Below, piece after piece: positions 1 to 8,590 of a stretch of 64,000 nt of DNA. The DNA is from Oligoflexus tunisiensis. GTDB taxonomy: Bacteria > Bdellovibrionota_B > Oligoflexia > Oligoflexales > Oligoflexaceae. Below the pieces are notes generated by a model, which had not been told where the DNA came from, made no database searches, and saw only the letters and a list, made by a program, of their open reading frames with translations. A program made the translations under genes and the position numbers. Numbering within the stretch: position 1 is the first letter of the stretch; each line of letters begins with the position of its first letter. The DNA lies in contig NZ_BDFO01000001.1 in assembly GCF_001748245.1 (NCBI RefSeq), forward strand, positions 235,740 to 299,739, written 5' to 3'.

Positions 1-7
1 AGGAACC

Positions 8-754
8 ATGGCACTTTTTGATGGCATTAAGGAATATTTCGCAAACCGTAAAACCAAGCGTCTCGAACGCGCCGGCAAGTTGGTACGCAATGCCAAAGCC
101 ATCCGAGAAGATCGCTGGGCCGCCCTGGAGTATTTGGCCAAGGAAGTGAAGGAACCCGATCAGGCGATTCCTCTGCTTTTGCCGCGTTTTGAATACAGTC
201 TGGAGCATGGCATCAACGACACCCGTGAAAAGGAACTGGCCCAGGAAGGCGTCGTGCGGTTCGGAGAGGCCGGTCTTCCCTTTCTGCAGGACTGGCTGAA
301 GAAAACCAGCCGTATCGCATGGCCCATCAAATGCCTGAAAGCGCTGGGCAAGGAATCGCTGGTGGTGGACGCTCTGAAGTCTGCGCTCGACTATAACGAT
401 GTGGCCTTCGATCAGCAGGCTGTCGATAAGAACTATGATATCCTCTGTTACCTGCGTGAATATCAGGTTCCGGAATCGATCGATCAGATCGCTCACTTTC
501 TGAATGATCCGGATGAGCGCGTGCGGTTTGCAGCAGCTGAATTCCTGATCGCTCAGAATACGGATGCGATCAAACCGATGATCACCAAATTCCTGAAGGA
601 TGATTCCTCTGAGAACCGTCGCCTCCGTCAGGCTGTGATTCAGGCCTATGTGGATCGCAACTGGACCGTGGACAATCCCCAGGACTTTGCGGATGGTTAC
701 GTCGCCGATGGCGTCCGAGTGAACGCCCGGGGCATGCTTGAAGTTCGCGCCTGA
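8..754 (+). CDS. HEAT-repeat protein of unknown role
   Basis: The 248-residue soluble protein has no signal peptide. It is built of helical repeats; the clearest HEAT/PBS-lyase-like unit lies near residues 160-180, with the pattern N-D-P-D-E-R-V-R-F-A-A-A-E-F-L. The N-terminus is basic and helical. An AGGA ribosome site just before the ATG, at the very edge of the window, supports the start. HEAT-repeat proteins usually act as protein-binding scaffolds, and no catalytic motif is visible. The gene ends back-to-back with the convergent VOC gene, with no base between the stops. Any upstream partner lies outside the window. The repeat assignment is fairly sure; a specific function cannot be given. 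Confidence 0.75.
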   Translation: MALFDGIKEYFANRKTKRLERAGKLVRNAKAIREDRWAALEYLAKEVKEPDQAIPLLLPRFEYSLEHGINDTREKELAQEGVVRFGEAGLPFLQDWLKKTSRIAWPIKCLKALGKESLVVDALKSALDYNDVAFDQQAVDKNYDILCYLREYQVPESIDQIAHFLNDPDERVRFAAAEFLIAQNTDAIKPMITKFLKDDSSENRRLRQAVIQAYVDRNWTVDNPQDFADGYVADGVRVNARGMLEVRA

Positions 755-1147
755 TCAACCAGGAGCCGCCTTTTCCTCTCGCGAATAGATCCCGATGCGA
801 ATGCCTCCCGGATCCTCCACGCAGTAGAGCTGACCGTAACCCGGCATGGGCCGCGGTCCCCAAACCTGTTTGCCGCCGAGCTGCTCGACCTTTTGCAAAA
901 TTTGAGTCAGCTGACCATCCACTGCGAAGTAGGGCACCACTCCGGAACTATAGGGATGATGCTCCTGGGGCAGATGCCCGACGATGCTGATGCCGAAGGT
1001 GCAATCCTCCGGAACGGCCAGCACGGTGTATTCATGGATCGCAATCGGAACCGGCGGCCAGCCGAAAATTTCCGTAAAAAAATCGATCGAGGCCTGAATA
1101 TTTTCCGAATGCAGCTCCAGCTGACAGAGACGATGAGGATGAATCAT
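755..1147 (-). CDS. VOC-superfamily protein (glyoxalase/dioxygenase fold)
   Basis: The 130-residue protein has the two beta-alpha-beta-beta-beta modules of the vicinal oxygen chelate fold. The first begins with LELHSENIQASIDFF and a following FGW; the second holds YCVEDPGGIRIGIY near the C-terminus. VOC proteins bind a metal and act on small, often reactive or aromatic, substrates, or sequester them; the substrate cannot be read here. Possible metal ligands are the His of the first strand region and a late Glu. The start codon overlaps the alr stop by 4 nt (ATGA), so it is probably translated from the same mRNA as alr. The fold is sure, the reaction unknown. Confidence 0.8.
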   Translation of the reverse strand: MIHPHRLCQLELHSENIQASIDFFTEIFGWPPVPIAIHEYTVLAVPEDCTFGISIVGHLPQEHHPYSSGVVPYFAVDGQLTQILQKVEQLGGKQVWGPRPMPGYGQLYCVEDPGGIRIGIYSREEKAAPG

Positions 1148-2268
1148 GATGCACTCACGCGACGTGGAATGGCTGGATTCAGTTGTGTGACAATCTCATA
1201 GTGAATGGTATCGGCCCATTCACCGATATGACCCGCTTCAATTTGCTCGCTGCCATCACTGCCGATCAGAGTCACGATCTCGCCGGGTTTGACCTCAGAG
1301 ACATGCGAAATGTCGACCATCATCATATTCATACAGATCCGGCCCACGATGGGGCAGCGCTGACCCCGAATCAACACATGCCCGCGATTGCTGGCCAGCC
1401 GCGGATAGCCTTCGTAGTAGCCTATCGGCAACACCGCGATGGTCATGTCACGCAGAGCCTTGTAGGTACAGCCGTAGCCGATGAATTGACCGGCGTGCAC
1501 ACCCTTGACGATGGCCACCTCGGTCTTCCAGCGCAGAACCGGTTCCAATTCCACGAGCCTGCCATGGCTTTGCAGAAAGGAAAGCTGCGTGGCGCGGCTG
1601 GGCCAGAGTCCATAAATCGAAATGCCAACGCGGACGAGATCAAAGCGGCTCGATTGCATGATAAGAGCCGAGGAGCTGGCCGCGATATGGGACAGCAATT
1701 GAAATCCGGCGCTGCGAAATTGATGCACGACGCTGGTGAAGGCATCAATCTGTTGATTGGCATAGGTCTGTTCGAGCACATCCTCGACGTTGGAGAAATG
1801 ACTGCAGATGCCGACCAGTTTATCCTTATGCGCTTCCAGCCGGGAAATCAAGGACGCGGCCTGTTCCGGTAAAAATCCCTGACGCGACATGCCGGTGTCG
1901 ATTTTCAGATGAGCCCGGGGCTTTTGTTCCGCGGGTGTGGCGATCCATTCCTGCAGCGTCGTCTCCTCGCCGAGGAAGATGTCGGCCTGAAGGCGAAAGG
2001 CATCCGGACAGGATTTGGGATGAATCGGTCCGACGACGAGGATACGATTTTGATAGCCGAGCTTGCGCAGCGACTCTGCTTCGCTCAGGTAGTTGACGCC
2101 CAACCATTCAGGCTGCAGTGGCGCGAGAATGTCATGAATTTCCTTGAGGCCATGGCCATAAGCGTTGGATTTGATCACCGGCACCATGAGGGCGGAGCCG
2201 GCGAGTTTGCGGAAGACTTCAACATTGTGCTTCAGGGCGGCAGCATTAAGTTCGATCCAGCAGCGCAC
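1144..2268 (-). CDS. alr: alanine racemase
   Basis: Alanine racemase is a PLP enzyme that interconverts L- and D-alanine, supplying D-Ala for peptidoglycan in the cytoplasm. The PLP lysine is K33 in V-I-K-S-N-A-Y-G-H-G. RVGISIYG, GYGCTY (the catalytic tyrosine region) and GRICMNMMMVD follow in the expected order. At 374 residues it is full length. The start is GTG, preceded by AAGGAAAG at a suitable distance; MRCWIELNAAALKHN matches the usual beginning of the family. The gene sits 15 nt downstream of an exported Cys-repeat protein and overlaps the VOC gene by 4 nt, suggesting a three-gene transcript. A DacB-type peptidoglycan enzyme lies 48 kb away. Confidence 0.95.
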   Translation of the reverse strand: MRCWIELNAAALKHNVEVFRKLAGSALMVPVIKSNAYGHGLKEIHDILAPLQPEWLGVNYLSEAESLRKLGYQNRILVVGPIHPKSCPDAFRLQADIFLGEETTLQEWIATPAEQKPRAHLKIDTGMSRQGFLPEQAASLISRLEAHKDKLVGICSHFSNVEDVLEQTYANQQIDAFTSVVHQFRSAGFQLLSHIAASSSALIMQSSRFDLVRVGISIYGLWPSRATQLSFLQSHGRLVELEPVLRWKTEVAIVKGVHAGQFIGYGCTYKALRDMTIAVLPIGYYEGYPRLASNRGHVLIRGQRCPIVGRICMNMMMVDISHVSEVKPGEIVTLIGSDGSEQIEAGHIGEWADTIHYEIVTQLNPAIPRRVSAS

Positions 2269-2283
2269 AGACTTTCCTTTGCA

Positions 2284-3471
2284 TCAGGTCCCAACCAGTT
2301 GCAAAGGTTTCACATCGCGACTGGCCTGAGGACGAAGTTCCAGGTCATACGCGTAGCTTACCTTTTTCAGCGGTGAATTGCACGGTTCGGAGCTCTGAAG
2401 CTGCAGGATCCCGACAGCCAATCCGGCATCATTGCTGCGGCTGACCAGACCGAGATCGCGGTTGCAGGTGCTCAGGGTAAAAATTTCCAAATGAGCGCGA
2501 CCCGTGGCGCTCGGCGTTTCATTCCAGCGAAAACTGGTCGGACGCACCAGAGTCAGGTCTTCCTGAAGGCTTTGTTTCAAGCCCTGAGCCACTTTTTGCG
2601 AGGGGACAGTCAGGCCAGGCTTGAAGGCGGTCCAGATTTTTTTGGGACCCTCACCCGAGCAGGGCATATCGGGATAATGGGCGACCAGCATGGAAACCTG
2701 AAGATTCCTTTTGTTATTCTGCTGCACCAGACCAATGGGGGCCTCGTTGCAGCGGCGCAGGTAATAAACCTGGAAGCGTTTGGTCAAAGGTTCGACGGCA
2801 TCCGCCGTCATGAGTTGCACAGGAACGCGGCGCAGAATGTAGTCCGGACTTTTTTCTGGGGATGGCGTTTGCAGCAGCTGGAAACTGTCCAGCGCGCTCG
2901 TATCGAGCCCGGCCAGGGTCAGGACTTCAGTGCTGCGATTGCAGGCTGAAGGACGGGTTCTGCCGCTTTCCAGGATCCCAAACCGCATGCCGGTGGCCTC
3001 GGGCAGAACAAGGAGGCCCCGGGCCTCGCCGCACTGCGAGGTATAAACGGCATGACCAGTGGCGACGGTGCGATTTTGGTTGGTCTTGCGCGTGAAATGA
3101 AGATTTTGAATGGGGGCCGCTTTCAGGATCAAGGGTTCCAGATTGGGATCCATCGCGGTGATGGCGGCATAGTTGTTGGCGTTAATGAGCGGGAGGACCA
3201 CCTCCTGCATGCCAAGCAGTCCCATGCAGCGGGCGTGATAGCGACGCAGGACAACCGCCACTTTGAGTTCATTGCCTTCCTCAAGACGATAGGCAAAACC
3301 TGCAAATTCAGCACCGCAGGGCTCAAGATAAGCAACTTTGACAAGTCCATCCAGGTCAGCCTGAATGCGGACCGGCTCGAGTTCCAGCGCGTAAGGAGCG
3401 GCGTCGAGGGGCGCGAAGCGTGTTTGTAAGATACTGAAAAATATCACAAAATACGCCAATGCTCTTACCAT
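2284..3471 (-). CDS. exported protein with four Cys-paired repeats
   Basis: I do not recognise this family. The protein is 395 residues from an ATG preceded by GGAG; a further in-frame TTG lies upstream. Residues 1-25 form a signal peptide (V-R-A-L-A-Y-F-V-I-F-F). The mature part has exactly eight cysteines, in four pairs: C52/C82, C147/C177, C241/C271 and C336/C364. Each pair is about 30 residues apart and successive repeats start every 94-95 residues. Each repeat reads roughly aromatic-x3-5-C-x5-G-L, then an alternating hydrophobic strand, then C. This looks like four tandem small beta-domains, each closed by one disulfide, acting in the periplasm or outside. It precedes alr on the same strand. 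Confidence 0.75.
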   Translation of the reverse strand: MVRALAYFVIFFSILQTRFAPLDAAPYALELEPVRIQADLDGLVKVAYLEPCGAEFAGFAYRLEEGNELKVAVVLRRYHARCMGLLGMQEVVLPLINANNYAAITAMDPNLEPLILKAAPIQNLHFTRKTNQNRTVATGHAVYTSQCGEARGLLVLPEATGMRFGILESGRTRPSACNRSTEVLTLAGLDTSALDSFQLLQTPSPEKSPDYILRRVPVQLMTADAVEPLTKRFQVYYLRRCNEAPIGLVQQNNKRNLQVSMLVAHYPDMPCSGEGPKKIWTAFKPGLTVPSQKVAQGLKQSLQEDLTLVRPTSFRWNETPSATGRAHLEIFTLSTCNRDLGLVSRSNDAGLAVGILQLQSSEPCNSPLKKVSYAYDLELRPQASRDVKPLQLVGT

Positions 3472-3564
3472 AGTGGCACACTCCAATGTCGTTTTGGCTA
3501 TCTTTAGAGGCTTTTCTGACTTATTTCAAGCGAAAAGTGAAGCCGCACAGGGTTTTCAGAGAAC

Positions 3565-3593
3565 TTGCCATGCCTTAGGTGTTCTGATACAGT
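3565..3593 (+). promoter_or_regulatory. candidate sigma-70 promoter for rpmH-rnpA
   Basis: TTGCCA (3565-3570) and TACAGT (3588-3593) are separated by exactly 17 bases, and a TG one base before the -10 gives an extended -10. It lies about 97 bases before the rpmH start, in the otherwise empty gap between the divergent exported-protein gene and rpmH. Each box matches the consensus in 4 of 6 bases or better. This is a prediction from sequence only. Confidence 0.45.
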
Positions 3594-3689
3594 CTCGCGG
3601 CTGTCTCAACGTGAAGCGCCTGCTGTTCAGCTACAGGTGGCACTATTCAAAATGTGAGTCGTGGGCCAGCTGCTATTAAGGAGTAAATA

Positions 3690-3839
3690 ATGAAACGCAC
3701 TTTTCAACCCAGCAATCTGAAACGCAAACGCACCCACGGTTTCCGTGCCCGTATGGAATCACCTGGTGGACGTGAAGTTCTGCGCCGTCGCCGCGCCAAA
3801 GGTCGTAAACGCCTCGTTCCAACGATCTATCAGAAGTAA
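3690..3839 (+). CDS. rpmH: 50S ribosomal protein L34
   Basis: The 49-residue, strongly basic protein begins [19 protein letters not shown] and carries the L34 body R-A-R-M-x-S-P-G-G-R-x-V-L-x-R-R-R-A-K-G-R. L34 is a small protein of the large ribosomal subunit. AAGGAG stands 6 bases before the ATG. The C-terminal tail (VPTIYQK) is slightly longer than the 44-46 residues usual in proteobacteria. It is followed 21 bases later by rnpA, the conserved order of the chromosome region often near the origin. No dnaA gene and no cluster of DnaA boxes is visible next to it here. Confidence 0.97.
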   Translation: MKRTFQPSNLKRKRTHGFRARMESPGGREVLRRRRAKGRKRLVPTIYQK

Positions 3840-3860
3840 CCTTACGCTCCAGAGAAATTC

Positions 3861-4253
3861 ATGCTGGAGTTTTCAAAACAGCAAAGACTGCTGCGCCGAA
3901 TCGAGTTTACCAGGACGATGGATGCTGGCACCAAAGTGGTGACCCCGCATCTGGTCTTGATCGGTCGACGCAACGATGAGGCTTTGTCGAAAATCGGCTT
4001 TATCGTGTCGAAGAAGGTCGGAAGTGCGGTCATCAGGAATCTGGTGAAGCGACGCCTCCGCGAAATCTATCGGACACGGCTGCACAAACCCCAGGGTCTC
4101 GACATGGTCGTGATCGCGCGTGGTCTGGCGGCAGAGGCTGACTTTGACGAGGTCGCACGTTCTTTTCATTCGGCATTGGATCGCCTGCAGAGTCGACTGC
4201 AGCGTCCGGCTTCGGGTGGCAAAACGATCAGTCCTGTTCAACCGCTGTCTTGA
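3861..4253 (+). CDS. rnpA: ribonuclease P protein component
   Basis: This is the protein subunit of RNase P, which helps the catalytic RNA cleave the 5' leaders of tRNA precursors. It is 130 residues. The RNR motif region reads KKVGSAVIRNLVKRRLRE, with K-R-R-L-R-E intact; the usual second Arg of the RNR core is Leu (R-N-L). The N-terminal LRRIEFTRTM matches the family's substrate-binding cleft strand. The ATG at 3861 has no strong ribosome site, which fits coupling with rpmH. Its stop overlaps an ATG (TGATG) that could also start yidD. Confidence 0.93.
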   Translation: MLEFSKQQRLLRRIEFTRTMDAGTKVVTPHLVLIGRRNDEALSKIGFIVSKKVGSAVIRNLVKRRLREIYRTRLHKPQGLDMVVIARGLAAEADFDEVARSFHSALDRLQSRLQRPASGGKTISPVQPLS

Positions 4254-4303
4254 TGCCAGCCCCCTGCTTTTATCTGTTCACGCCATATCAGGGAGCGTTG
4301 TGC

Positions 4304-4513
4304 ATGATTGGGCGTATCTTCATCGTGCCCATCAGAATCTACCAGATTTGCCTGGCGCCGCTCCTGGGACCACGCTGCCGGTTTTATCCGAGCTGCTCCC
4401 GCTACGCCGTCGCATGCCTGGAAAAGGACCCTTTTTCCGTAGCCATTAAGAAAATCTGTTGTCGCATACTTAAGTGCCATCCGTGGCACCCAGGAGGAGT
4501 GGACCTTCCATGA
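4304..4513 (+). CDS. yidD: membrane protein insertion efficiency factor YidD
   Basis: YidD is a small amphipathic protein at the inner face of the membrane that assists YidC-dependent insertion. The signature C-R-F-Y-P-S-C-S-R-Y-A and the closing H-P-W-H-P-G-G-V-D are both present. I chose the ATG at 4304 because GGGAG lies 8 bases upstream and the resulting 69 residues match the family length. An upstream ATG at 4253, overlapping the rnpA stop, would add 17 atypical residues. The stop overlaps the yidC start (ATGA), so yidD and yidC are translationally coupled. Confidence 0.92.
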   Translation: MIGRIFIVPIRIYQICLAPLLGPRCRFYPSCSRYAVACLEKDPFSVAIKKICCRILKCHPWHPGGVDLP

Positions 4514-6177
4514 ATTGGGATAAGAAGTCTATTGTCGCTGTGTTTATCTGTACCCTTCTGTTTATGGGTTATATGACCTATTTGCAGACCAAATATCCCG
4601 ACTTTTACGCGGGCAATCGCGGTGAGGTCGTGGAGGAGCCAACCCCGGCTCCAACGCCGACGACACCAAATCCTGCTCCCAATACTGAGGCACCGGCGGC
4701 TGATGCCGGCACTCCTGCTGCCATCGCTCCTGCGCAGGTGACAGCTCTGACTGCTCAGGACCTGACCTTTGACACGAAGACGCGTCTGATTCGTTTCGAT
4801 CAGAATCTGGGTGCCATCGCCAGCATGCAGCTGAAGGAATATGCACAGGATCAAAAATCCGGCCTGCAGGTGGAAGTGCTCGACAGCCCTCTCCTCGTTC
4901 AAGGCACGATCAATATCCAGGACAAATTGGGGCAGAAAGGTTTTGCTGCCAAACGCGAAGGCAATACCATCACCTTCAGTCGTACGGAAAACAACTGGGC
5001 GATGGAACAGATCTTCACCGTTCCAGAAGATGGTTACGGCTTGCAGGTGAAGGTGAACTTCAAAAACATCGCAGAAGTTCCTCAGGAACTGACCGGTGGT
5101 GCTCTGGTTCAGGAAAACGTCGCGCAGCCTCCCAGTGGCGGCAGCTTTTTCGGTAACATGTTTGGCGGCAATCCAGCCAGCGCCACCAGCTATGTTTATG
5201 GCGTGAACGGTGAGACTGAGGAGATGCTGGTCCATGATCTTTGCGGTGAAGATGCCGATCCCACAGGCTTTAACCTGACCGGTGAAAAGCTCGACTACCT
5301 GGGCATCGATCGCCACTACTTTCTTTCATTCCTTTGGGCCAAGGATCAGCCCATGAATTATCTCCTGCAGCGTTCGGCTGATGCCAATGCCCTCTTCTGC
5401 CCCACCACGATCCTCGTCTGGCAGAAGTTCGGTCTGGTGGATGCCGGGGCAACCGTTTCCGTGGATCTGACCGGCTACTTCGGCCCGAAGCAGCGGGATA
5501 TCCTCGCCGCTCACGATCCGATCCTGACGAACAGCATTAAGCTCGGCTGGTTCTCATTTTTTGCCCATCCGCTTATGGCCGTTCTGAAGGAATTGAATAA
5601 ACTCCTTCACAACTGGGGTCTTGCCATTATCGTCATCACTGTTTTGTTGAAGCTTTTGTTTTATCCATTGACAAAGGCAGCGGCGGTGTCGATGAAAAAA
5701 ATGCAGAAGCTGCAACCGCAGATGACGGCTATCCGTGAAAAGTTCAAGGACGACCCGCAGCGTCAGCAGCGGGAACTGATGGCTTTCATGTCTCAGAACA
5801 AAGTGAACCCATTTAAAGGCTGCCTGCCCATCCTGCCTCAGATTCCGGTCTTCATTGCCTTCTACAACCTGCTATCACAGACGATCGAGCTGCGGCATGC
5901 GCCTTTCTTTGGCTGGATAACGGATCTGGCGTCTCGCGATCCTTATTACATCACCCCCATCCTGCTGGCCGTGGGTATGTTTTTGCAACAAAAATTGACT
6001 CCCAACCCCGGTATGGATAAGAATCAAGAAAAGATCATGTTAATGATGCCAGTAATTTTCGGCCTGATGATGCTGTCTATGCCAGCGGGCATGGTGCTGT
6101 ATATGATCACCAATACCATCGTATCGATCATTCAGCAGCAGTGGCTCAATAAGAGGTTGGCAAAGCAGTTTGGTTGA
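4510..6177 (+). CDS. yidC: membrane protein insertase YidC
   Basis: YidC (Oxa1 family) inserts proteins into the inner membrane, alone or with Sec. The 555-residue protein starts at an ATG with AGGAGG upstream (M-N-W-D-K-K). One N-terminal membrane segment (about residues 7-24) is followed by a Pro/Ala/Thr-rich linker (about 38-75). A large periplasmic beta-domain follows, then the C-terminal insertase core of five membrane segments (about 350-550), with NPFKGCLPILPQIPVF in the core. This is the Gram-negative architecture with the large P1 domain. It lies between yidD and khpB in the conserved cluster. Confidence 0.96.
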   Translation: MNWDKKSIVAVFICTLLFMGYMTYLQTKYPDFYAGNRGEVVEEPTPAPTPTTPNPAPNTEAPAADAGTPAAIAPAQVTALTAQDLTFDTKTRLIRFDQNLGAIASMQLKEYAQDQKSGLQVEVLDSPLLVQGTINIQDKLGQKGFAAKREGNTITFSRTENNWAMEQIFTVPEDGYGLQVKVNFKNIAEVPQELTGGALVQENVAQPPSGGSFFGNMFGGNPASATSYVYGVNGETEEMLVHDLCGEDADPTGFNLTGEKLDYLGIDRHYFLSFLWAKDQPMNYLLQRSADANALFCPTTILVWQKFGLVDAGATVSVDLTGYFGPKQRDILAAHDPILTNSIKLGWFSFFAHPLMAVLKELNKLLHNWGLAIIVITVLLKLLFYPLTKAAAVSMKKMQKLQPQMTAIREKFKDDPQRQQRELMAFMSQNKVNPFKGCLPILPQIPVFIAFYNLLSQTIELRHAPFFGWITDLASRDPYYITPILLAVGMFLQQKLTPNPGMDKNQEKIMLMMPVIFGLMMLSMPAGMVLYMITNTIVSIIQQQWLNKRLAKQFG

Positions 6178-6247
6178 GCCGAGAGGGGCGGATGCGGCCT
6201 GGAGCAACGGTGCTGATTGCCCAGGGCCCAACACAGAGGAGTACTCG

Positions 6248-6997
6248 ATGCAGAATAAGGGCAATGAAGTTCGCGTGACTGCCAAAACCTTGGACCAGGC
6301 TCTTTCCGAGGCCGCGACTCGTTTGCAAGTGGATCAGAATCAACTCGACTACAGAGTGGTATCGCAGGGAAGTGGGGGCCTTTTCTCCTTTCTTGCCAAA
6401 AAAATAGAGATCGCTGCCTGGAAGAAGGATCTCGACATCGACGAGCTTATGACGGATGACGGCCAGGAGAGCGAAGGCGAAGTCGAGGCCTTGAGTCCCG
6501 AAGAGGTCGATGCCCTGCGGCGCGATCTGCAAAAATTTTGTCAGGATATCTGCAGTGCCATCAGCAACAAGCCTGTGACCGTGAAAGCGGAACTTGAAGG
6601 CAACCGTCTGATTCTGGACTGTGATGACGAATATCTTGCCGGTCAGATGATGAAGAACAGCAAGCTGGCCGAAGCGCTGGAACACATTCTGCGCAAAAAA
6701 CCGCGGCACATCAAACGCGAACTGCCTTTCCGCATCTTCGTGGATGTGCAGGGCGTGCGCCGCAAACGCGAGACCGACCTCGTGGAGCTGGCTCGCGACC
6801 TTTCGGAAAAAGTGCACGAGAACAAGCGTCCCATCGTTCTGAATTACAAGAGTTCGTATGATCGCAAGATCATTCACATGGCCCTGGATAAGGACGACCG
6901 TGTTTATACCAAATCCATCGGCACCGGACCCAATCGCAAGCTGATGATCCTGCCGATTCGCAAAAAAGATGAACCTGAGTATGGTGATGAACGTTAA
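6248..6997 (+). CDS. khpB: RNA-binding protein KhpB/Jag (Jag-N, KH, R3H)
   Basis: KhpB binds RNA as part of a KH-protein pair and affects cell division and elongation in several bacteria. The 249 residues hold, in order, an N-terminal Jag-N domain (V-R-V-T-A-K-T-L-D-Q-A), an acidic linker, a type II KH domain (about 95-165) and a C-terminal R3H domain (R-D-L-S-E-K-V-H, then Y-D-R-K-I-I-H). The start at 6248 is set by GAGGAG 6-10 bases upstream; the longer frame from 6170 overlaps yidC and has no such site. It lies directly before mnmE, whose start falls inside the khpB 3' end. Confidence 0.9.
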   Translation: MQNKGNEVRVTAKTLDQALSEAATRLQVDQNQLDYRVVSQGSGGLFSFLAKKIEIAAWKKDLDIDELMTDDGQESEGEVEALSPEEVDALRRDLQKFCQDICSAISNKPVTVKAELEGNRLILDCDDEYLAGQMMKNSKLAEALEHILRKKPRHIKRELPFRIFVDVQGVRRKRETDLVELARDLSEKVHENKRPIVLNYKSSYDRKIIHMALDKDDRVYTKSIGTGPNRKLMILPIRKKDEPEYGDER

Positions 6998-8414
6998 AGA
7001 TCCCAATCGATCTGCATCATCGGAGCCATCAGCAAGCCCGGCATCTGCCGGGCTTCGCTTTGTGGGCGAACCGATGGCTGCCCTGGCCACAGCTTCCGGA
7101 GCTTCCGCGGTGGCCATGATCCGTCTGAGCGGTGCCGGTTGCCTTCCCCTTCTGGAAAAACTTCTGCGTCGTCGCACGCAGGCCCCCGCCCAGCCGCGGG
7201 TGATGATGATGGCCCAGTTTATCGATCCGGAAAACCAGGCTGTGGTCGACGAGCTGATGGTGGCCGTGTTTCATGGTCCAGCCTCCTTCACGGGCGAGGA
7301 TGCCGCGGAACTCTACTGTCACGGCGGGCCTTATATTGTAGGCCGTATCCTGCACATTCTCTATGCCCATGGCTTTCGCCCGGCTGAGCCCGGGGAATTC
7401 ACGCGTCGGGCGTTCCTGCAGGGAAAAATGGATCTCAGTTCCGCCGAAGGCATCAAGCAACTGGTGGAAGCTCAGACAGAGCAGCAGTGGCTCGCCGCAA
7501 GACAGCTGGCCACCGGACGCTTTGCACGGACCATTGAAGAGCTGCGGGCAAGTCTGGTGGAATCCTTGGCTTATCTTGCGGCTCGCATTGATTTTCCGGA
7601 TGAGGGGGATACGCAGGACGTCGATCTTTCCATGGTGCGGATGCGTGTGGAAAAGGTCATGCAGCGCATTCAGAAACTTGAGGATAGCTACGGCAGCGGG
7701 CGTGTCGCCGCGCAGGGTTTGATGGTGACTATCCTGGGACGGCCCAATATGGGCAAGTCCACGCTGATGAATACGCTGCTCGGCCGGGAGCGAGCGATCG
7801 TGACCGAACATGCGGGCACCACCCGCGACTATCTTGAGGAGCCCTGCCGCGTGCGCGGTCGCCTGATTCGCCTTGTGGACACAGCCGGAGTCCGGGAGGC
7901 CCGGGACGCGGTGGAGAAGGTCGGCATTGCCCGCGCTCTTGAGCTGGCTCAGGACTCGGATCTGATCCTTCTGCTCAACGCTGCCGATGCCGGGCCTGAG
8001 GATCGTGCTGAAACCGAGCGTCTGGAGGCACAGCTCGGCCCTGAGCGCTGTCTGCGCGTTCTCACCAAAGCGGATCTTGGAACTCCGGCCTGGGCCAAGG
8101 GCTGGCTGACCATTTCCTGCCAGGCTGAACGGGGACTTGAACAACTGGAATCCGAGATTGTCAAAAGAGTGGACGGTTTTGTGGGAAAACTCAGCGAAGA
8201 GCCCTTCGTGAGTTCTGCTCGTCATCTTGCTGCACTGCAAACCGCCAAGGCGGATCTTGTCGCGTTTTTTAACGCGGAGGCGGCCGGTCACTACGATGAG
8301 CTCCTGGCGTTTGAGCTGCAAAACGCGGCCAGGGCGCTAAGCAGCATCCTTGGCACGATTGATGTCGAAGACGTATTGGACAAAATCTTCCGCGATTTTT
8401 GCGTTGGGAAATAA
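6969..8414 (+). CDS. mnmE: tRNA modification GTPase MnmE
   Basis: MnmE, with MnmG, makes the 5-carboxymethylaminomethyl modification at the wobble uridine of certain tRNAs. All parts are present: an N-terminal tetrahydrofolate-binding domain (E-P-M-A-A-L-A-T-A-S-G, M-I-R-L-S-G); a helical domain; a G domain with G-R-P-N-M-G-K-S-T (257-265), D-T-A-G and T-K-A-D; and the C-terminal C-V-G-K, whose Cys is required in the family. At 481 residues it is slightly long, from an N-terminal extension of about 30 residues. ATGs at 6969, 6981 and 6987 are all possible. The first gives a 29-nt overlap with khpB. mnmG is not in this window. Confidence 0.95.
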   Translation: MNLSMVMNVKDPNRSASSEPSASPASAGLRFVGEPMAALATASGASAVAMIRLSGAGCLPLLEKLLRRRTQAPAQPRVMMMAQFIDPENQAVVDELMVAVFHGPASFTGEDAAELYCHGGPYIVGRILHILYAHGFRPAEPGEFTRRAFLQGKMDLSSAEGIKQLVEAQTEQQWLAARQLATGRFARTIEELRASLVESLAYLAARIDFPDEGDTQDVDLSMVRMRVEKVMQRIQKLEDSYGSGRVAAQGLMVTILGRPNMGKSTLMNTLLGRERAIVTEHAGTTRDYLEEPCRVRGRLIRLVDTAGVREARDAVEKVGIARALELAQDSDLILLLNAADAGPEDRAETERLEAQLGPERCLRVLTKADLGTPAWAKGWLTISCQAERGLEQLESEIVKRVDGFVGKLSEEPFVSSARHLAALQTAKADLVAFFNAEAAGHYDELLAFELQNAARALSSILGTIDVEDVLDKIFRDFCVGK

Positions 8415-8460
8415 AACGACCCCATGCTTTCCGGCCAAAAATAGCTTAGACTTCAAGGGC

Positions 8461-8484
8461 CTCTCCTCATACAATTGAGGAGAG
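8461..8484. repeat. perfect 8-bp dyad after mnmE
   Basis: CTCTCCTC (8461-8468), an 8-base loop and GAGGAGAG (8477-8484) form a perfect stem in the gap between mnmE and the ALDH-like gene. No U-run follows directly; TCGAGATTTT comes instead, so a classic terminator is doubtful. Alternatives are a weak terminator, an mRNA processing site, or a site that sequesters GGAG-type sequence. Confidence 0.5.
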
Positions 8485-8590
8485 TCGAGATTTTCCGCAA
8501 AAAAGTCGAAAACGTAAAAGGCGTCGGGCACGCGTGCAGTCGACCTTTCTCGAATGCGGGGCCCGGATTCGCCAGAACAAGGGGGAGACC

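Noticed and set aside
3472..3689. Possible replication origin next to rpmH
   Set aside because: No dnaA gene, no cluster of TTATCCACA-type boxes and no AT-rich unwinding element are visible; only a promoter candidate is supported.
8534..8590. N-terminal extension of the ALDH-like protein
   Set aside because: GGGGGAG directly before the ATG at 8591 and the normal length of the remaining protein favour the shorter form.
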